A stretch of DNA of 64,000 bases from OLB6 sp964525565. Its GTDB lineage: Bacteria; Bacteroidota; Ignavibacteria; Kapaibacteriales; Kapaibacteriaceae. This document shows, piece by piece, positions 9,011-18,260 of this stretch. The stretch spans positions 74,899 through 138,898 of the forward strand of contig CAZGHI010000001.1 in the NCBI GenBank assembly GCA_964525565.1. The letters run 5' to 3'. The translations under genes and the position numbers were made by a program. Within the stretch, counting starts at the first letter, position 1. Each line of letters starts with the position of its first letter. The notes under the pieces are model-generated. The model was given only the letters and a program-made list of their open reading frames with translations, was not told where the DNA came from and did no database searches.

Positions 9011-9687
9011 CCTAAAAACTTGTTAGCCTCAAGTCGTATCAATGCTGCCAACTTGCGTAGATGCGGGTTGGCAGATGCTTCTGCAATGGGGACGTACCGT
9101 TCCAAGGTGTTGCGCAGATAGATGAGTGGATTTCGCTTCAAGTTGAAGCTTAAGCATCGGATATTATCGAGTCTTCCAGCCAGCTTGATCACCAGACAGT
9201 CATCACTGGCCGTTTGCAGTCTCCGGACATACTCTGCATCGGTTCCCTCGGGATCCTGTGATGCTCTGCGCAAATCTTTTGTAAGCATCTCAACAACATA
9301 GGCCACGTAGCTACCAAAGTTAAACTCTAATACTCCACGGGTAATGGTGTCGCTGTCTTCCAGAACGTCGTGCAAGAGGGCAGCAATGAGCACATCATCG
9401 TCGAAGATCTGCAGCTCATCCATCAAGATTCGTACCGTACGAGCGGAATGATAGAAGTATGGCGTTCCATCGTTTCGCATTTGGAATTCGTGAACGCTCT
9501 GTGCCATCACGTAAGCGTCAAGAACCTTCTGTACGCTCAACGGATCGGACTTCTCCATTAATCGTGCTTCCAGCTCTTCGTAGGTAAGTGTCGTTGTGTT
9601 ATATGAAGGTTGGCCGCTTTGGAGCATGGTTGGATAAAACGATAACCGTGAGGTGTATTTAGTGGCTAACTGAATCTGCTCTTTCAC
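9007..9687 (-). CDS. SpoT-like HD hydrolase domain protein, metal-ligand Asp replaced by Gly
   Basis: This 226-residue protein is only the HD domain of RelA/SpoT, like the small alarmone hydrolase Mesh1; no synthetase, TGS or ACT domains are present. Conserved parts are the first His (H80 in PYFYHSARTV) and ALLHDVLEDS (H106-D107, E110-D111). In the final motif, where RelA/SpoT proteins read KLADRxxN, this protein reads IKLAGRLDNIR: Gly171 replaces the fourth metal ligand (Asp144 in the Streptococcus Rel numbering). Hydrolysis of (p)ppGpp is therefore uncertain. GTG 9687 overlaps the recN stop; ATG 9627 is an alternative start. It is probably co-transcribed with recN. Confidence 0.8.
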   Translation of the reverse strand: MKEQIQLATKYTSRLSFYPTMLQSGQPSYNTTTLTYEELEARLMEKSDPLSVQKVLDAYVMAQSVHEFQMRNDGTPYFYHSARTVRILMDELQIFDDDVLIAALLHDVLEDSDTITRGVLEFNFGSYVAYVVEMLTKDLRRASQDPEGTDAEYVRRLQTASDDCLVIKLAGRLDNIRCLSFNLKRNPLIYLRNTLERYVPIAEASANPHLRKLAALIRLEANKFLG

Positions 9688-11335
9688 CCTGCATTAAATC
9701 TCGAGCGCTTTGTAGTGCGGCTTCAGTGACCCTGGAACCGCTGAGTAATCGTGCAACTTCAGTCACAGCTTCATCTGCATTAATATGCCGCGCAACTACC
9801 CGAACGGAATCGTCGGACTCACTTTTTTCTACCGCAATCATGTGTTCTGCCAACGAGGCAATCTGTGGAAGGTGTGTTATGCAAATTACCTGCGTTCTTT
9901 TGGACAGATCGTGCATAACCATACCAACATTGCGAGCAATACGTCCGCTAATCCCTGTGTCAATCTCATCTAAGACTACAGTTCCCAAGCCCCCTGCCGA
10001 GGCTAACGCAGATTTCAGCGACAACATAAATCTCGACAATTCACCACCAGAAGCTACCTTATGAATTGGCTTCAAATCTGCGCCACGGTGAGCAGCAAAC
10101 AGAATCTGAACTTCGTCTGCTCCTGTGCTTGTGAGAGAAGTTGGGGCGATATGGAATTGTACACGTGCCGATGGCATGCCCATTTCCGATAGTCGTTTCT
10201 GGATTTCCCTTTCCAGTCTCTGTGCCAGTTGTTTTCTGTTTTCGGTGAGGGCCGCTGCCAAATCACGAGCTTTGCGGGATTCAATGTCAAGATCTGCCCG
10301 TGCAGATTCCAACTGCGATTCCACAGAGTCAAGTCTCTCAAGCACGTGTTCTGCGTGGGTTCGGACCTTTAGAGCCTCCTCCAAGGAGCCAAATCGGCGA
10401 TGAATTTTTTGTAGTACTGCAATACGCTGGCGAAGATGTTCAATGTGATCCGGACTAAAATCAGCACTTTCGGTGTGCGTGCTGACAAGCCGAACAGCCT
10501 CTTTGCACATCTCACAAGCTGATTCGATTTCCGGAAGTAGAGTTGCCATCTCGGAGTCGAATGCCTGCAAATCTTTTATGTGTTTGGCTACCTGGGAGAG
10601 GTTATTATACACCGACTCGTCTGCATCAAACAGCATGTTTCGAACTTCCGCTGATTTCCATAGCACAAGTTCGCGTTGTTCAGCCCGACGGAGCTCCATC
10701 TCGAGTTGTTCAATTTCTCCCACTCGGGGATTGATGCTGTTAATCGTTGTTAGCAGCTCTGATTGTTCTGCTCGAATCCGATCGGATGTCTCAGCCAATT
10801 CCTCAAGATCTGTCAACCTTTTCTGAGCATTGCGGAGCCTATGGTGCACATCCTGCATCTGGAGTAGCATGTCACCATAGTTCCCGGCACCGTCTAATAG
10901 CCCTTGATGGCGTTTGCGATCAAGCAGACCAAGTGTATCGTGCTGGCTATGGAAGTCCATTAGCAGAGTTGCGATTTCGCGCACGACGGATGTAGGTTGT
11001 GGTGTGTCGTTCACAAAATGGCGCGAGGTTCCGGAAACCGAAAGTTCCTTTCGAAGAATGAGTTCGTTGCTTTCCCATTCTGCCCCAAGCTCGCGTATGT
11101 ATGCTGCAGTATCCGTTGCGTTGTTGATACTGAAGGTGGCTTCGACGAGAAACTTCCGTGCCCCTTTGCGAATCATATCTGTGGATACGCGCGAACCTAA
11201 GGCAGCCGCCAATGCGTCCATAATGATGCTTTTTCCTGCACCGGTTTCACCGACAAGTACTGTTAGCCCTGGGAAGAATTCAAGTTCAACGGATTCAACC
11301 AAAGCGAAATCACGCACGAGCAATCGGCAGAGCAT
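9659..11335 (-). CDS. recN: DNA repair protein RecN
   Basis: RecN is an SMC-like ATPase that gathers DNA ends during double-strand break repair. The 558-residue protein has an N-terminal Walker A (GETGAGKSIIMDALAAALGSR region), a central coiled coil rich in RxE/LE heptads (about residues 150-370), the ABC signature VASGGELSRFMLSLKSAL and the Walker B VVLDEIDTGISG. A DFHSQHDTLGLLD block after the first lobe is also typical. The length is normal. It lies between the SpoT-like gene (29-base overlap) and a small membrane-protein gene. Confidence 0.95.
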   Translation of the reverse strand: MLCRLLVRDFALVESVELEFFPGLTVLVGETGAGKSIIMDALAAALGSRVSTDMIRKGARKFLVEATFSINNATDTAAYIRELGAEWESNELILRKELSVSGTSRHFVNDTPQPTSVVREIATLLMDFHSQHDTLGLLDRKRHQGLLDGAGNYGDMLLQMQDVHHRLRNAQKRLTDLEELAETSDRIRAEQSELLTTINSINPRVGEIEQLEMELRRAEQRELVLWKSAEVRNMLFDADESVYNNLSQVAKHIKDLQAFDSEMATLLPEIESACEMCKEAVRLVSTHTESADFSPDHIEHLRQRIAVLQKIHRRFGSLEEALKVRTHAEHVLERLDSVESQLESARADLDIESRKARDLAAALTENRKQLAQRLEREIQKRLSEMGMPSARVQFHIAPTSLTSTGADEVQILFAAHRGADLKPIHKVASGGELSRFMLSLKSALASAGGLGTVVLDEIDTGISGRIARNVGMVMHDLSKRTQVICITHLPQIASLAEHMIAVEKSESDDSVRVVARHINADEAVTEVARLLSGSRVTEAALQSARDLMQGERADSVSH

Positions 11336-11347
11336 AACAGGAGTTTA

Positions 11348-11512
11348 CTAAATTCTGGTTACGCGAGAGGTGAAAAGCTTATACGCTCCGAACACAATCA
11401 CTGCAAACAACACAACGGCAATCAGCGGATGAACATCTTCGCCGATAACCACCAATGCAATCGTGATAATGTAGGCGAATGCCGAAATGAGGATGATCCA
11501 AACTGCAGCCAT
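11348..11512 (-). CDS. Small two-helix membrane protein, 54 residues, unknown function
   Basis: A short frame runs from ATG at 11512 to TAG at 11348-11350, filling the space between hflX and recN on the same strand. The product starts MAAVWIILISAFAYIITIAL, has a short charged turn (GEDVHP), then a second hydrophobic helix (IAVVLFAVIVFGAY) and a basic tail (KLFTSRVTRI). It begins 10 bases after the hflX stop and ends 12 bases before the recN start codon, so it is placed as an operon member. I do not recognise a family. Two helices, a positive C-terminus and tight spacing make a real gene more likely than not, but similarity data would be decisive. Confidence 0.6.
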   Translation of the reverse strand: MAAVWIILISAFAYIITIALVVIGEDVHPLIAVVLFAVIVFGAYKLFTSRVTRI

Positions 11513-11522
11513 ACGCAGATTC

Positions 11523-12814
11523 TCAATGAGATAGTTGTTGATGATGTTGTGTAGCCGTTATAAAGTTTCCGTAGCGGTGCTCAAACTCTTGCAATTTATC
11601 TGAGTCAACTTTTACGCGTAAAAACGTGCCAATGTCATTGTCGGACCGTTCCAAAACATCTGCCGTTGCGTATAACTGCGACACAACGCCCCCCATAGAA
11701 TACGGAATGAGCACCTCAAGTATTACCGAAAGGCGTTCGAGAGTTGATTGCATGTGATTGAGCAGAGTGCTGATGTTCGTGTTGTTGCGTGCGGAAACAA
11801 AAACAGCACCGGGAAACTCATCTGCAAGGTCCGCTAAACGGTGCCTGTCCGTGCACAAGTCAATTTTGTTAAACACCATCACTCTGGGTTGGTCATGCGT
11901 AGATAAAGCGGTAAGCGATTCGTCAACTACGCGTATGTGGTCTTGAGCGTGTGGACTCGATGCGTCTATAACATGGAGGAGGACGTCAGCCTCCAACGTT
12001 TCTGTAAGCGTTGAACGAAACGAAGCAACAAGTTGATGCGGAAGCTTCCGTATGAAACCCACGGTATCCGAGATCAACGCTTCTCGACCACTCGGTAATT
12101 CAAAACCTCGGACAGTGGTATCTAATGTTGCAAAGAGTTTATCTTCGATATGAACGTCGGCGTTGGTAATGCTTCGCATCAGTGAGCTTTTACCAGCATT
12201 TGTGTACCCAACTAATGCAAATCGAGGAATACCAGTCCGACCCTTTCGCTGAACAGAACGCTGAGTTTCAATCACGTGAAGCCGCTCTTTTAACCGTTGT
12301 ATTCGGCCGCGGAACAGTCGTCTATCTGTTTCGATCTGCGTTTCTCCGGGCCCCTTTGTTCCAACTCCACCAAACTGCTTCGACAGGTGCGTCCACATAC
12401 GCGTTAGCCGCGGAAGAAGATACTGTAGCTGAGCCAATTCCACCTGGGTACGACTTTCAATGCTTCGCGCATGGGCTGCGAAGATGTCCAGAATTACCCT
12501 CGTTCTATCCAGAACCTTGATTTCAAGGGTTTTTTCAAGGTTGCGCACCTGAACAGGGCTGAGGTCGTCATCAAATACAACCATCTGCACACCAAGCTCA
12601 CGAACCAAATCAAGGAGTTCCTGTAGTCTGCCTTTCCCAATGCACGTTGCTACATCAGGACGATCTCGCTCCTGGTAGAGTCGGGCAGCAACGTCCGCAC
12701 CTGCAGTATCAAGGAGTAGCTCTAATTCGTCTAAATGCTCTGAAACGAGTTCGGGAGACGTGCCCTTTCGGACGACGGCAATAATGAGTGCGCGTTCTCT
12801 CGGTTGTAATCCAA
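11523..12814 (-). CDS. hflX: GTPase HflX (N-terminus lost in an assembly gap)
   Basis: HflX is a ribosome-associated GTPase that splits stalled or stress-damaged ribosomes. The visible 430 residues start at the gap with GLQPRERALIIAVV, then show the HflX N-terminal domain (LDTAGADVAARLYQ, CIGKGRLQELLDLV). The conserved GGVGTKGPGETQIETDRR linker follows, then the G domain: GYTNAGKSSLMR (G1), DTVGFIRKLPHQL (G3) and NKID (G4). A C-terminal domain ends in TATQHHQQLSH. TTG 12608 is an internal codon, not the start; the real start is inside or beyond the N run. It is the first gene of the hflX-small membrane protein-recN-SpoT-like group on the minus strand. Confidence 0.92.
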
Positions 12815-12837
12815 NNNNNNNNNNNNNNNNNNNNNNN
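12815..12837. other. Assembly gap, 23 N
   Basis: The gap separates the 5' end of hflX (minus strand) from the 5' end of the OstA-like gene (plus strand), so the divergent promoter region and both start sites are affected. Confidence 0.95.
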
Positions 12838-12888
12838 ACTTTTCAGTTAGTCAGCAAACCTACTACGGTAAACGTAGTTTTGGCCGGC

Positions 12889-14208
12889 ATGTTGAACATC
12901 ATTTTCTTTGCGCTCCTCATCGTTGCGGTTATGCACCCACAGAGTGCAACCTCCGGAGAGACACCAATTATACTCGAATGGGCCGACAGTTTGGTTGGGA
13001 CTGGCGCTCCTGGCCAAGGCTGGAGAGAGTTTGTTGGTAACGTACGCTTTAGGCAAGGTAACGTGACTGTTCGTTGCGACAGAGCTATACATTACCCTGA
13101 GCAGAACAGCGTTGACCTCTTTGGAAAAGTAGTAGTTGAACAAGCAGGCTTTCGATTACGATCACTTCGTGGGCACTACAATGGAAATACAAGAATTGCC
13201 ACTGCTGAAGGCTCCGTGGAGGTTTCGGATAGCTCCAATACGGTGCGCTCAAGATACGGTAAGTACTGGGTGGAATCACGGATAGCAGAGTTTACGGACA
13301 GCGTTTTTGCAACTGACGACACAGTGCGCATCTGGAGTAATTCGGCACGGTATTACCGTTCGTCGAGGCGAACTGAATCATGGGGTTCTGTTGTAGTGTA
13401 CGATACGGTCCATCGCAGAGCCATGAGTGCCGACAGTTTGATTCACGACCCAAAAGCAGGCTTATTTCGACTGGTGGGGGACGCTGGTGTTTGGTTATGG
13501 GAGGAAGGGGGCTTGGACACGACGATCGTGGTAGCCGACCTTATCGAGCGAACAAACGAACCAGAACTGCTCACAGCAACTGGGTCTAGCTCTATAGTGT
13601 CAGGTTCAGTAAAGGCACGTTCGGAGTTTATGAAGCAAGACAGCGAAAGGGGAACAATACAATTATCAGGTGATCCGGTGGTGTGGGTGGACAGTACGCA
13701 GTTGCTGGCTGATACCATTACCGTTTTTGCTCCCGATCGAATACTGGAAGAAGTAGTTGGGGTTGAAAAGGCTATCCTAATTAGTAGAACGGATACCGTA
13801 CGACCAGAACGTTTTGATCAGGTTTCCGGAAACATTGTTACTATTCGAGTGAGGTCAGACACAATTCGTGAGATTGTAGCTGTTGGAGATGCGCGGAGCG
13901 TAACGTTTAGGACTGAAGACGAACGAGGCGAAGGAGTTGGCGTATTCCGCTCCGACACAATTTGGGCATTGTTCTCCGAGGGTAAACCGGAAGACGTGTA
14001 CTGGATTGGAGGAGTACAGGGAGAACACCACCCTGAACACCTTACAGCACTAAACATTGCAACCTTTAAACTTCCGGGGTTTGAATGGAGGGAAGATCGC
14101 CCAATTTACCAGTCTCTACCGGTAGTGTGGGGTGAACGGCTCCAAAGAACACAGCCTCGCAAGCGCCAAAGTGGTCCCAATCAACAGGATTTTGAAAAAA
14201 AAGAGTAA
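12889..14208 (+). CDS. OstA/LptA-like LPS transport-related protein
   Basis: From ATG 12889 the protein has 439 residues and an N-terminal signal sequence (MLNIIFFALLIVAVMHP). The frame is open back to the gap, so an earlier start is possible. The body consists of repeated beta-strand units of the OstA-like jelly-roll kind: FVGNVRFRQGNVTVRCDRA, AIHYPEQNSVDLFGKVVVEQ and later TATGSSSIVSGSVKA. Bacteroidota commonly encode such large OstA-like proteins, thought to bridge the periplasm for LPS delivery like LptA/LptC. The C-terminus is basic. The following surface-protein gene begins 52 bases downstream. WaaA elsewhere in the window is consistent with an LPS-bearing cell. Confidence 0.75.
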   Translation: MLNIIFFALLIVAVMHPQSATSGETPIILEWADSLVGTGAPGQGWREFVGNVRFRQGNVTVRCDRAIHYPEQNSVDLFGKVVVEQAGFRLRSLRGHYNGNTRIATAEGSVEVSDSSNTVRSRYGKYWVESRIAEFTDSVFATDDTVRIWSNSARYYRSSRRTESWGSVVVYDTVHRRAMSADSLIHDPKAGLFRLVGDAGVWLWEEGGLDTTIVVADLIERTNEPELLTATGSSSIVSGSVKARSEFMKQDSERGTIQLSGDPVVWVDSTQLLADTITVFAPDRILEEVVGVEKAILISRTDTVRPERFDQVSGNIVTIRVRSDTIREIVAVGDARSVTFRTEDERGEGVGVFRSDTIWALFSEGKPEDVYWIGGVQGEHHPEHLTALNIATFKLPGFEWREDRPIYQSLPVVWGERLQRTQPRKRQSGPNQQDFEKKE

Positions 14209-14260
14209 CGTAATTCAAAAAGGTTTGTTAAAATGCCATGTAGATAAAGCGGAGGTATAT

Positions 14261-15691
14261 GTGACCTTGTGCCGGATTCTTGCTCTACTTCTGATATCGG
14301 TGTCGGCAATGGAAGCGTGGGCTCAGATAGAGCGCATACTTCCAAGCAAGAATGCTGGAACATTGGAAGGCACAGAGTTTATTGTGGGGTTCATGCAAAA
14401 TGAAATTGTTGCGGTCTCATCCAACCCCACCTTAAAGATCTTCATAAGCTCTCAGTTCGCTGCGAATGTTCAAATCGAATTCCCCAATGGGCAGCGGCAA
14501 AACATAAGTATCCCCGCACGGAGTGTACATGTGTTGTCGCTACCAAGCTATTATGAGAACTCCGTGAGCGAGGTTGTTCAGAAGCTTGCCATATTCCTGA
14601 AAAGCGACGTTCCTATTGTGGTATATGTTTTGAGTTCCCTGGCAACATCTTCGGACACCTATACGGCAATTCCTCTTAAAAGCTTAGGGTCGAAGTATCT
14701 CACAGTGAACAGGCCGAACGACCGGTACACGTACTCGGCTCAATCGTCTTCCAATACAATCATCCGCGCCGGGGAGTTCATGGTGATGGCGCATCACGAC
14801 AACACCATTGTGAACATCACACCAGCCCACACAACGGAAGCAGGGCGACCTGCCAACCAAACCTTTTCCGTTCAACTCCGTCGTGGTGAAACATTCCTCG
14901 TAAAAGGAAGGGGAACACCACTAGGTACCGGCGATATGAGTGGAAGTCGTGTGGAGGCCGATAAGCCATTTGCTCTTCTTTCCGGTCATGTTCGTGTGAG
15001 CATTCCTGTTGTAGAATCTAACAGTAAAGACCACCTTGTTGAGATGTTGCCGCCTGTGGACAAATGGGATACGTCGTATGCGGCACATCCATTTGAGATT
15101 GTCCGTGGTATCAACCTTGTACGATTGATTGCTTCAGAGGACAACACCGATATAACCATTACAACGCCCACCGGTACCACCACGCAACGCATACAGAGAG
15201 CAGGACAGTGGATGGAGGTAAATTTAACGGCACCGACGTTGTACACGAGCTCCAAGCCCTTTTTAGCCGTCCAGTTTATGCCGAGCAAGCAGTTTGTTGG
15301 CTCAATTCCAACGTCAACAGATGGCGATCCGGCAATGGTGGTATTGCCGGCAGTCAATCAATTCTTGCAAAGTGCTACGTTTCGTTTTCCAGAGCTCATG
15401 GTTCAACGAGAAATTCTAGATCAGCGATTTCATTACTACATCAATTTAGTCGCAGAGAAACATGCTCTGCCATCGCTGCGGATTGGTAACAAGCTTGTAA
15501 CCGAAATCGATCCGATGATCATGTGGCAAACGTATCCTGGAACCAATTTACACTGGGCCAGTTTGCAATTGAACATGGCTACCCATACAATCAGTTGCGA
15601 TACGGGAAGGTTTGGAGCGATTATGTACGGGATGTCGTTTGCCGATTCGTATGCCAACATGCTAGGAGCATCGTTCGATGTTTTTAGGTAG
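14261..15691 (+). CDS. IgGFc-binding-domain surface protein, N-terminal part up to an in-frame TAG
   Basis: GTG 14261 is chosen because GGAGG sits at 14252-14256 and the product then opens with a clean signal peptide (LCRILALLLISVSAMEAWA). The longer frame from 14132 overlaps the OstA-like gene. The 476 residues form one IgGFc-binding-type domain, with repeated units such as EFMVMAHHDNTIVNITPA, RRGETFLVKGRG, ALLSGHVRVSIP and GRFGAIMYGMSFADSYAN. Such domains occur on secreted adhesin-like proteins. The frame stops at TAG 15689-15691, but the same frame continues without another stop to 18241. The two frames therefore look like one gene of about 1,326 residues cut by a single amber codon. Confidence 0.8.
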   Translation: MTLCRILALLLISVSAMEAWAQIERILPSKNAGTLEGTEFIVGFMQNEIVAVSSNPTLKIFISSQFAANVQIEFPNGQRQNISIPARSVHVLSLPSYYENSVSEVVQKLAIFLKSDVPIVVYVLSSLATSSDTYTAIPLKSLGSKYLTVNRPNDRYTYSAQSSSNTIIRAGEFMVMAHHDNTIVNITPAHTTEAGRPANQTFSVQLRRGETFLVKGRGTPLGTGDMSGSRVEADKPFALLSGHVRVSIPVVESNSKDHLVEMLPPVDKWDTSYAAHPFEIVRGINLVRLIASEDNTDITITTPTGTTTQRIQRAGQWMEVNLTAPTLYTSSKPFLAVQFMPSKQFVGSIPTSTDGDPAMVVLPAVNQFLQSATFRFPELMVQREILDQRFHYYINLVAEKHALPSLRIGNKLVTEIDPMIMWQTYPGTNLHWASLQLNMATHTISCDTGRFGAIMYGMSFADSYANMLGASFDVFR

Positions 15692-15766
15692 GCAGACGGC
15701 AGCCCTCCCACGTATTCCCTAAAGGTTGATTGTGGAAGGATTCACGGTGATGTTCATGATGCCGAC

Positions 15767-18241
15767 ATGAACGACAATCTCCCCAATGGGTTAGATGTTG
15801 TTGTTCAAGCCGATCAATGTTTTAACTATACGTGGGCACTATCCGATCCCGCCCCGCCCAGTGCTCGTATTCAGGTTGATGCCTGGCTGCAAGATCCATG
15901 GAAAGATGCACGTTTTGTGGTACATGCCTACGACAGTTCAGGGAATGGCAGAGAGTGGCGTTACGACTATGACGCTCCTTCTGTAGAACTCCCTGCCAAA
16001 GTAGAAATAACGGATTCACGATCTGCGAATCCATGCGTCCGTGTTCCAATAGTGAACAATGATTCTACGCCGGTAAGCATAAATGCTGTGCACATCATCG
16101 GTGATAATCGCATTACCATGAATCCAGCAACAGTAACAGATGTAGATATTTCACCGGGCGATACGTTGTGGGTAACCCTATGCTACTCAGCAAGGGGCCA
16201 GAAGGACGTGGCCAGAGGTGAGCTGGTAGTGCGGTTCGTCTGTAACCTCAGGAAGACGATCCCATTGTCGGCCGTAGCTCCAGCCGATTTTGTTACTACA
16301 GACCTGGACTTCGGAGACGTCCGTATTGGGGACACAGCCTGCAGGAAAGTGCCCGTAGTGAATACCGGAAGTACAGAGGTCACATTAAACGGAATGACGT
16401 TTACTCAACCGGATAAACCGTTTACCGTTGATACTGTGGGAGTGTTTCCAATAACACTTCAACCCGGCGATACCCTATGGATTAATGTATGCTACAACCC
16501 CGACCAGCAGGAAAGAAGTCTCCGGACCGATAGTGTGCATAGCATGCTGCTGGGCAGTAAGCCAACAACGTACATCGGACGTGGTGTACGGCCGAAAATA
16601 CAGGACATCGTTGTAAACTGGGGCAAACGAAGAGTCGGATCGCGAAACGACTCAAGTTTTGTGATACAAAACAGCGGGAATGCTGCTTGTATTGTACAGG
16701 CACAGCCATTGCCGGACGGTCAAGCCCTGTGGTACGATGGGTCGCGATGGCCGATTCAGCTTGCGCAGGCAGAGCAACATGTTTTACCATGCACGTTCTC
16801 GCCCAGTGAACGTGGCGTACAACAGGTTTCAATACCGTTACAGATAGATTGGCTCAGGCATGAGCCAGTTCAGATAACGCTGATTGGTGAAGGTACAATG
16901 CCTGAATTAATTACCTGGGATGTGGACATGGGCAAAGTACTGGTAGGGACGCAGAAAGACTCCGTGGCAGTAATCATGGAGGCAGGTGGGAATGAAGACT
17001 TATACGTGTATGAAGTTGCAAAGGGTGGATCCGACCTTGCGGCCATTCGTACTGCGCTGTTAATGAACCAGTCAGTAATGGAAGTAGGCGACGTTGTTAA
17101 CCTTCCCATTACATTCATTCCAACGCGTTCAGGATATCACGAAATCTTGCTTGATGTGGAGCATAACGGTGCTCCGTTAGGTGAACGTGGTCGGAGTCGA
17201 ATCCGGATTTTTGGTGAAGGTATTCCGATACCAAGGCGGGAGATTGATGTTCAGCTATCTGTAAACGCCACGGCACCCACATGTGTAGATCAACAGGCAA
17301 CAATGTCGGTAGTGAACAGTGGTAACACCGTTGTCACCATAAGCCGCATCGTTGCAGACCTCGATGGAACACCAATTCCGGTTGATGTCCCCTTACCAGT
17401 CGTTCTTGACACATCTGAAAGTGTTATCCTGTACCTGCCTTTTGTTCTCACGCGCCGCAGTGCTGGCATTATAACAGCCACACTAACTTTTAGCGATGAT
17501 GAGGAGATTACAAAGACTGTTCACGTTGGCGCTGTTCAGACGCGTCCAACGTTGACAATCGCCCCTATACAAACGTCGCAACCCGGAAACGTGGTCACCA
17601 TTACAGCAAAAGCAAGGTCAGAGCAATTCCGGACAGTACCAGAGAACCTTGTAGTCCGGTTGTTTTCGGACCGGACAAAATGGAGCCCTTCCCTGGAGCC
17701 AGTTACCGTTGTTATTGTTGATCAGGTGGGAACGAGAACGGAATATATTCTTCCGAAAAACAACGGAAGCGAACTTAGTCTAGAACTGCAGAAGGGAGTA
17801 CTATCGCCGTACGAGCTTCGTTTTGAGTTTCCCGGAATTACCCTCTGGAATAATCCAACTCCCAATATTGTAGAGCTCACACTTGAACCAAGTGAGTGTA
17901 GCGAAGGAGAACAGGTGAACGGAATTATGTACACGGACGTTTGTGCAGGCGCACTACGGATGGTCCGCATTGGAGCGCTAGGGCAGGCCACGGTACAGGT
18001 GCGTCAACATCCGGTGCGCGGGGAGTTGAATTTAACCATGGGCGCAAACATCCCCACGAGTGTAGATTTGTATCTTGTTGATTCTAGAGGTATCCGGCAC
18101 CTACTTGGCAAACAATTTCCATTGGAAAAAGGTGAGCAACATTGTATCTTTTCAGTCGCAGGATATGCATCAGGTTTGTATGGTCTAGTAATTGCTCACG
18201 AAAGCGGGGAGGAAGTAGTCCCCATTTTGATAGTAAACTAA
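15767..18241 (+). CDS. Choice-of-anchor-D surface protein, C-terminal part after the in-frame TAG
   Basis: Coding sequence in this frame resumes straight after TAG 15689-15691 (ADGSPPTYSLKVDCGRI from 15692); ATG 15767 is merely the first Met and has no signal peptide. The part after the TAG is 849 residues: several Ig-like HYDIN/choice-of-anchor-D repeats, each with a TTDLDFGDVRIGDTACRK-type strand and PGDTLWVTLCY/PGDTLWINVCY turns. It ends in a T9SS-like sorting domain (VRQHPVRGELNLTMG, GLYGLVIAHESGEE). The first 100 residues correspond to the region after the IgGFc domain in the paralogue at 20.7-24.3 kb, where the junction is unbroken. Alone, this part could not be secreted. Confidence 0.8.
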   Translation: MNDNLPNGLDVVVQADQCFNYTWALSDPAPPSARIQVDAWLQDPWKDARFVVHAYDSSGNGREWRYDYDAPSVELPAKVEITDSRSANPCVRVPIVNNDSTPVSINAVHIIGDNRITMNPATVTDVDISPGDTLWVTLCYSARGQKDVARGELVVRFVCNLRKTIPLSAVAPADFVTTDLDFGDVRIGDTACRKVPVVNTGSTEVTLNGMTFTQPDKPFTVDTVGVFPITLQPGDTLWINVCYNPDQQERSLRTDSVHSMLLGSKPTTYIGRGVRPKIQDIVVNWGKRRVGSRNDSSFVIQNSGNAACIVQAQPLPDGQALWYDGSRWPIQLAQAEQHVLPCTFSPSERGVQQVSIPLQIDWLRHEPVQITLIGEGTMPELITWDVDMGKVLVGTQKDSVAVIMEAGGNEDLYVYEVAKGGSDLAAIRTALLMNQSVMEVGDVVNLPITFIPTRSGYHEILLDVEHNGAPLGERGRSRIRIFGEGIPIPRREIDVQLSVNATAPTCVDQQATMSVVNSGNTVVTISRIVADLDGTPIPVDVPLPVVLDTSESVILYLPFVLTRRSAGIITATLTFSDDEEITKTVHVGAVQTRPTLTIAPIQTSQPGNVVTITAKARSEQFRTVPENLVVRLFSDRTKWSPSLEPVTVVIVDQVGTRTEYILPKNNGSELSLELQKGVLSPYELRFEFPGITLWNNPTPNIVELTLEPSECSEGEQVNGIMYTDVCAGALRMVRIGALGQATVQVRQHPVRGELNLTMGANIPTSVDLYLVDSRGIRHLLGKQFPLEKGEQHCIFSVAGYASGLYGLVIAHESGEEVVPILIVN

Positions 18242-18260
18242 TATCGTCTTGGAAGAACAC

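Noticed and set aside
14132..14260. Longer start for the first surface protein at 14132
   Set aside because: Overlaps the OstA-like gene in another frame and delays the signal peptide; GGAGG before GTG 14261 supports the shorter form.
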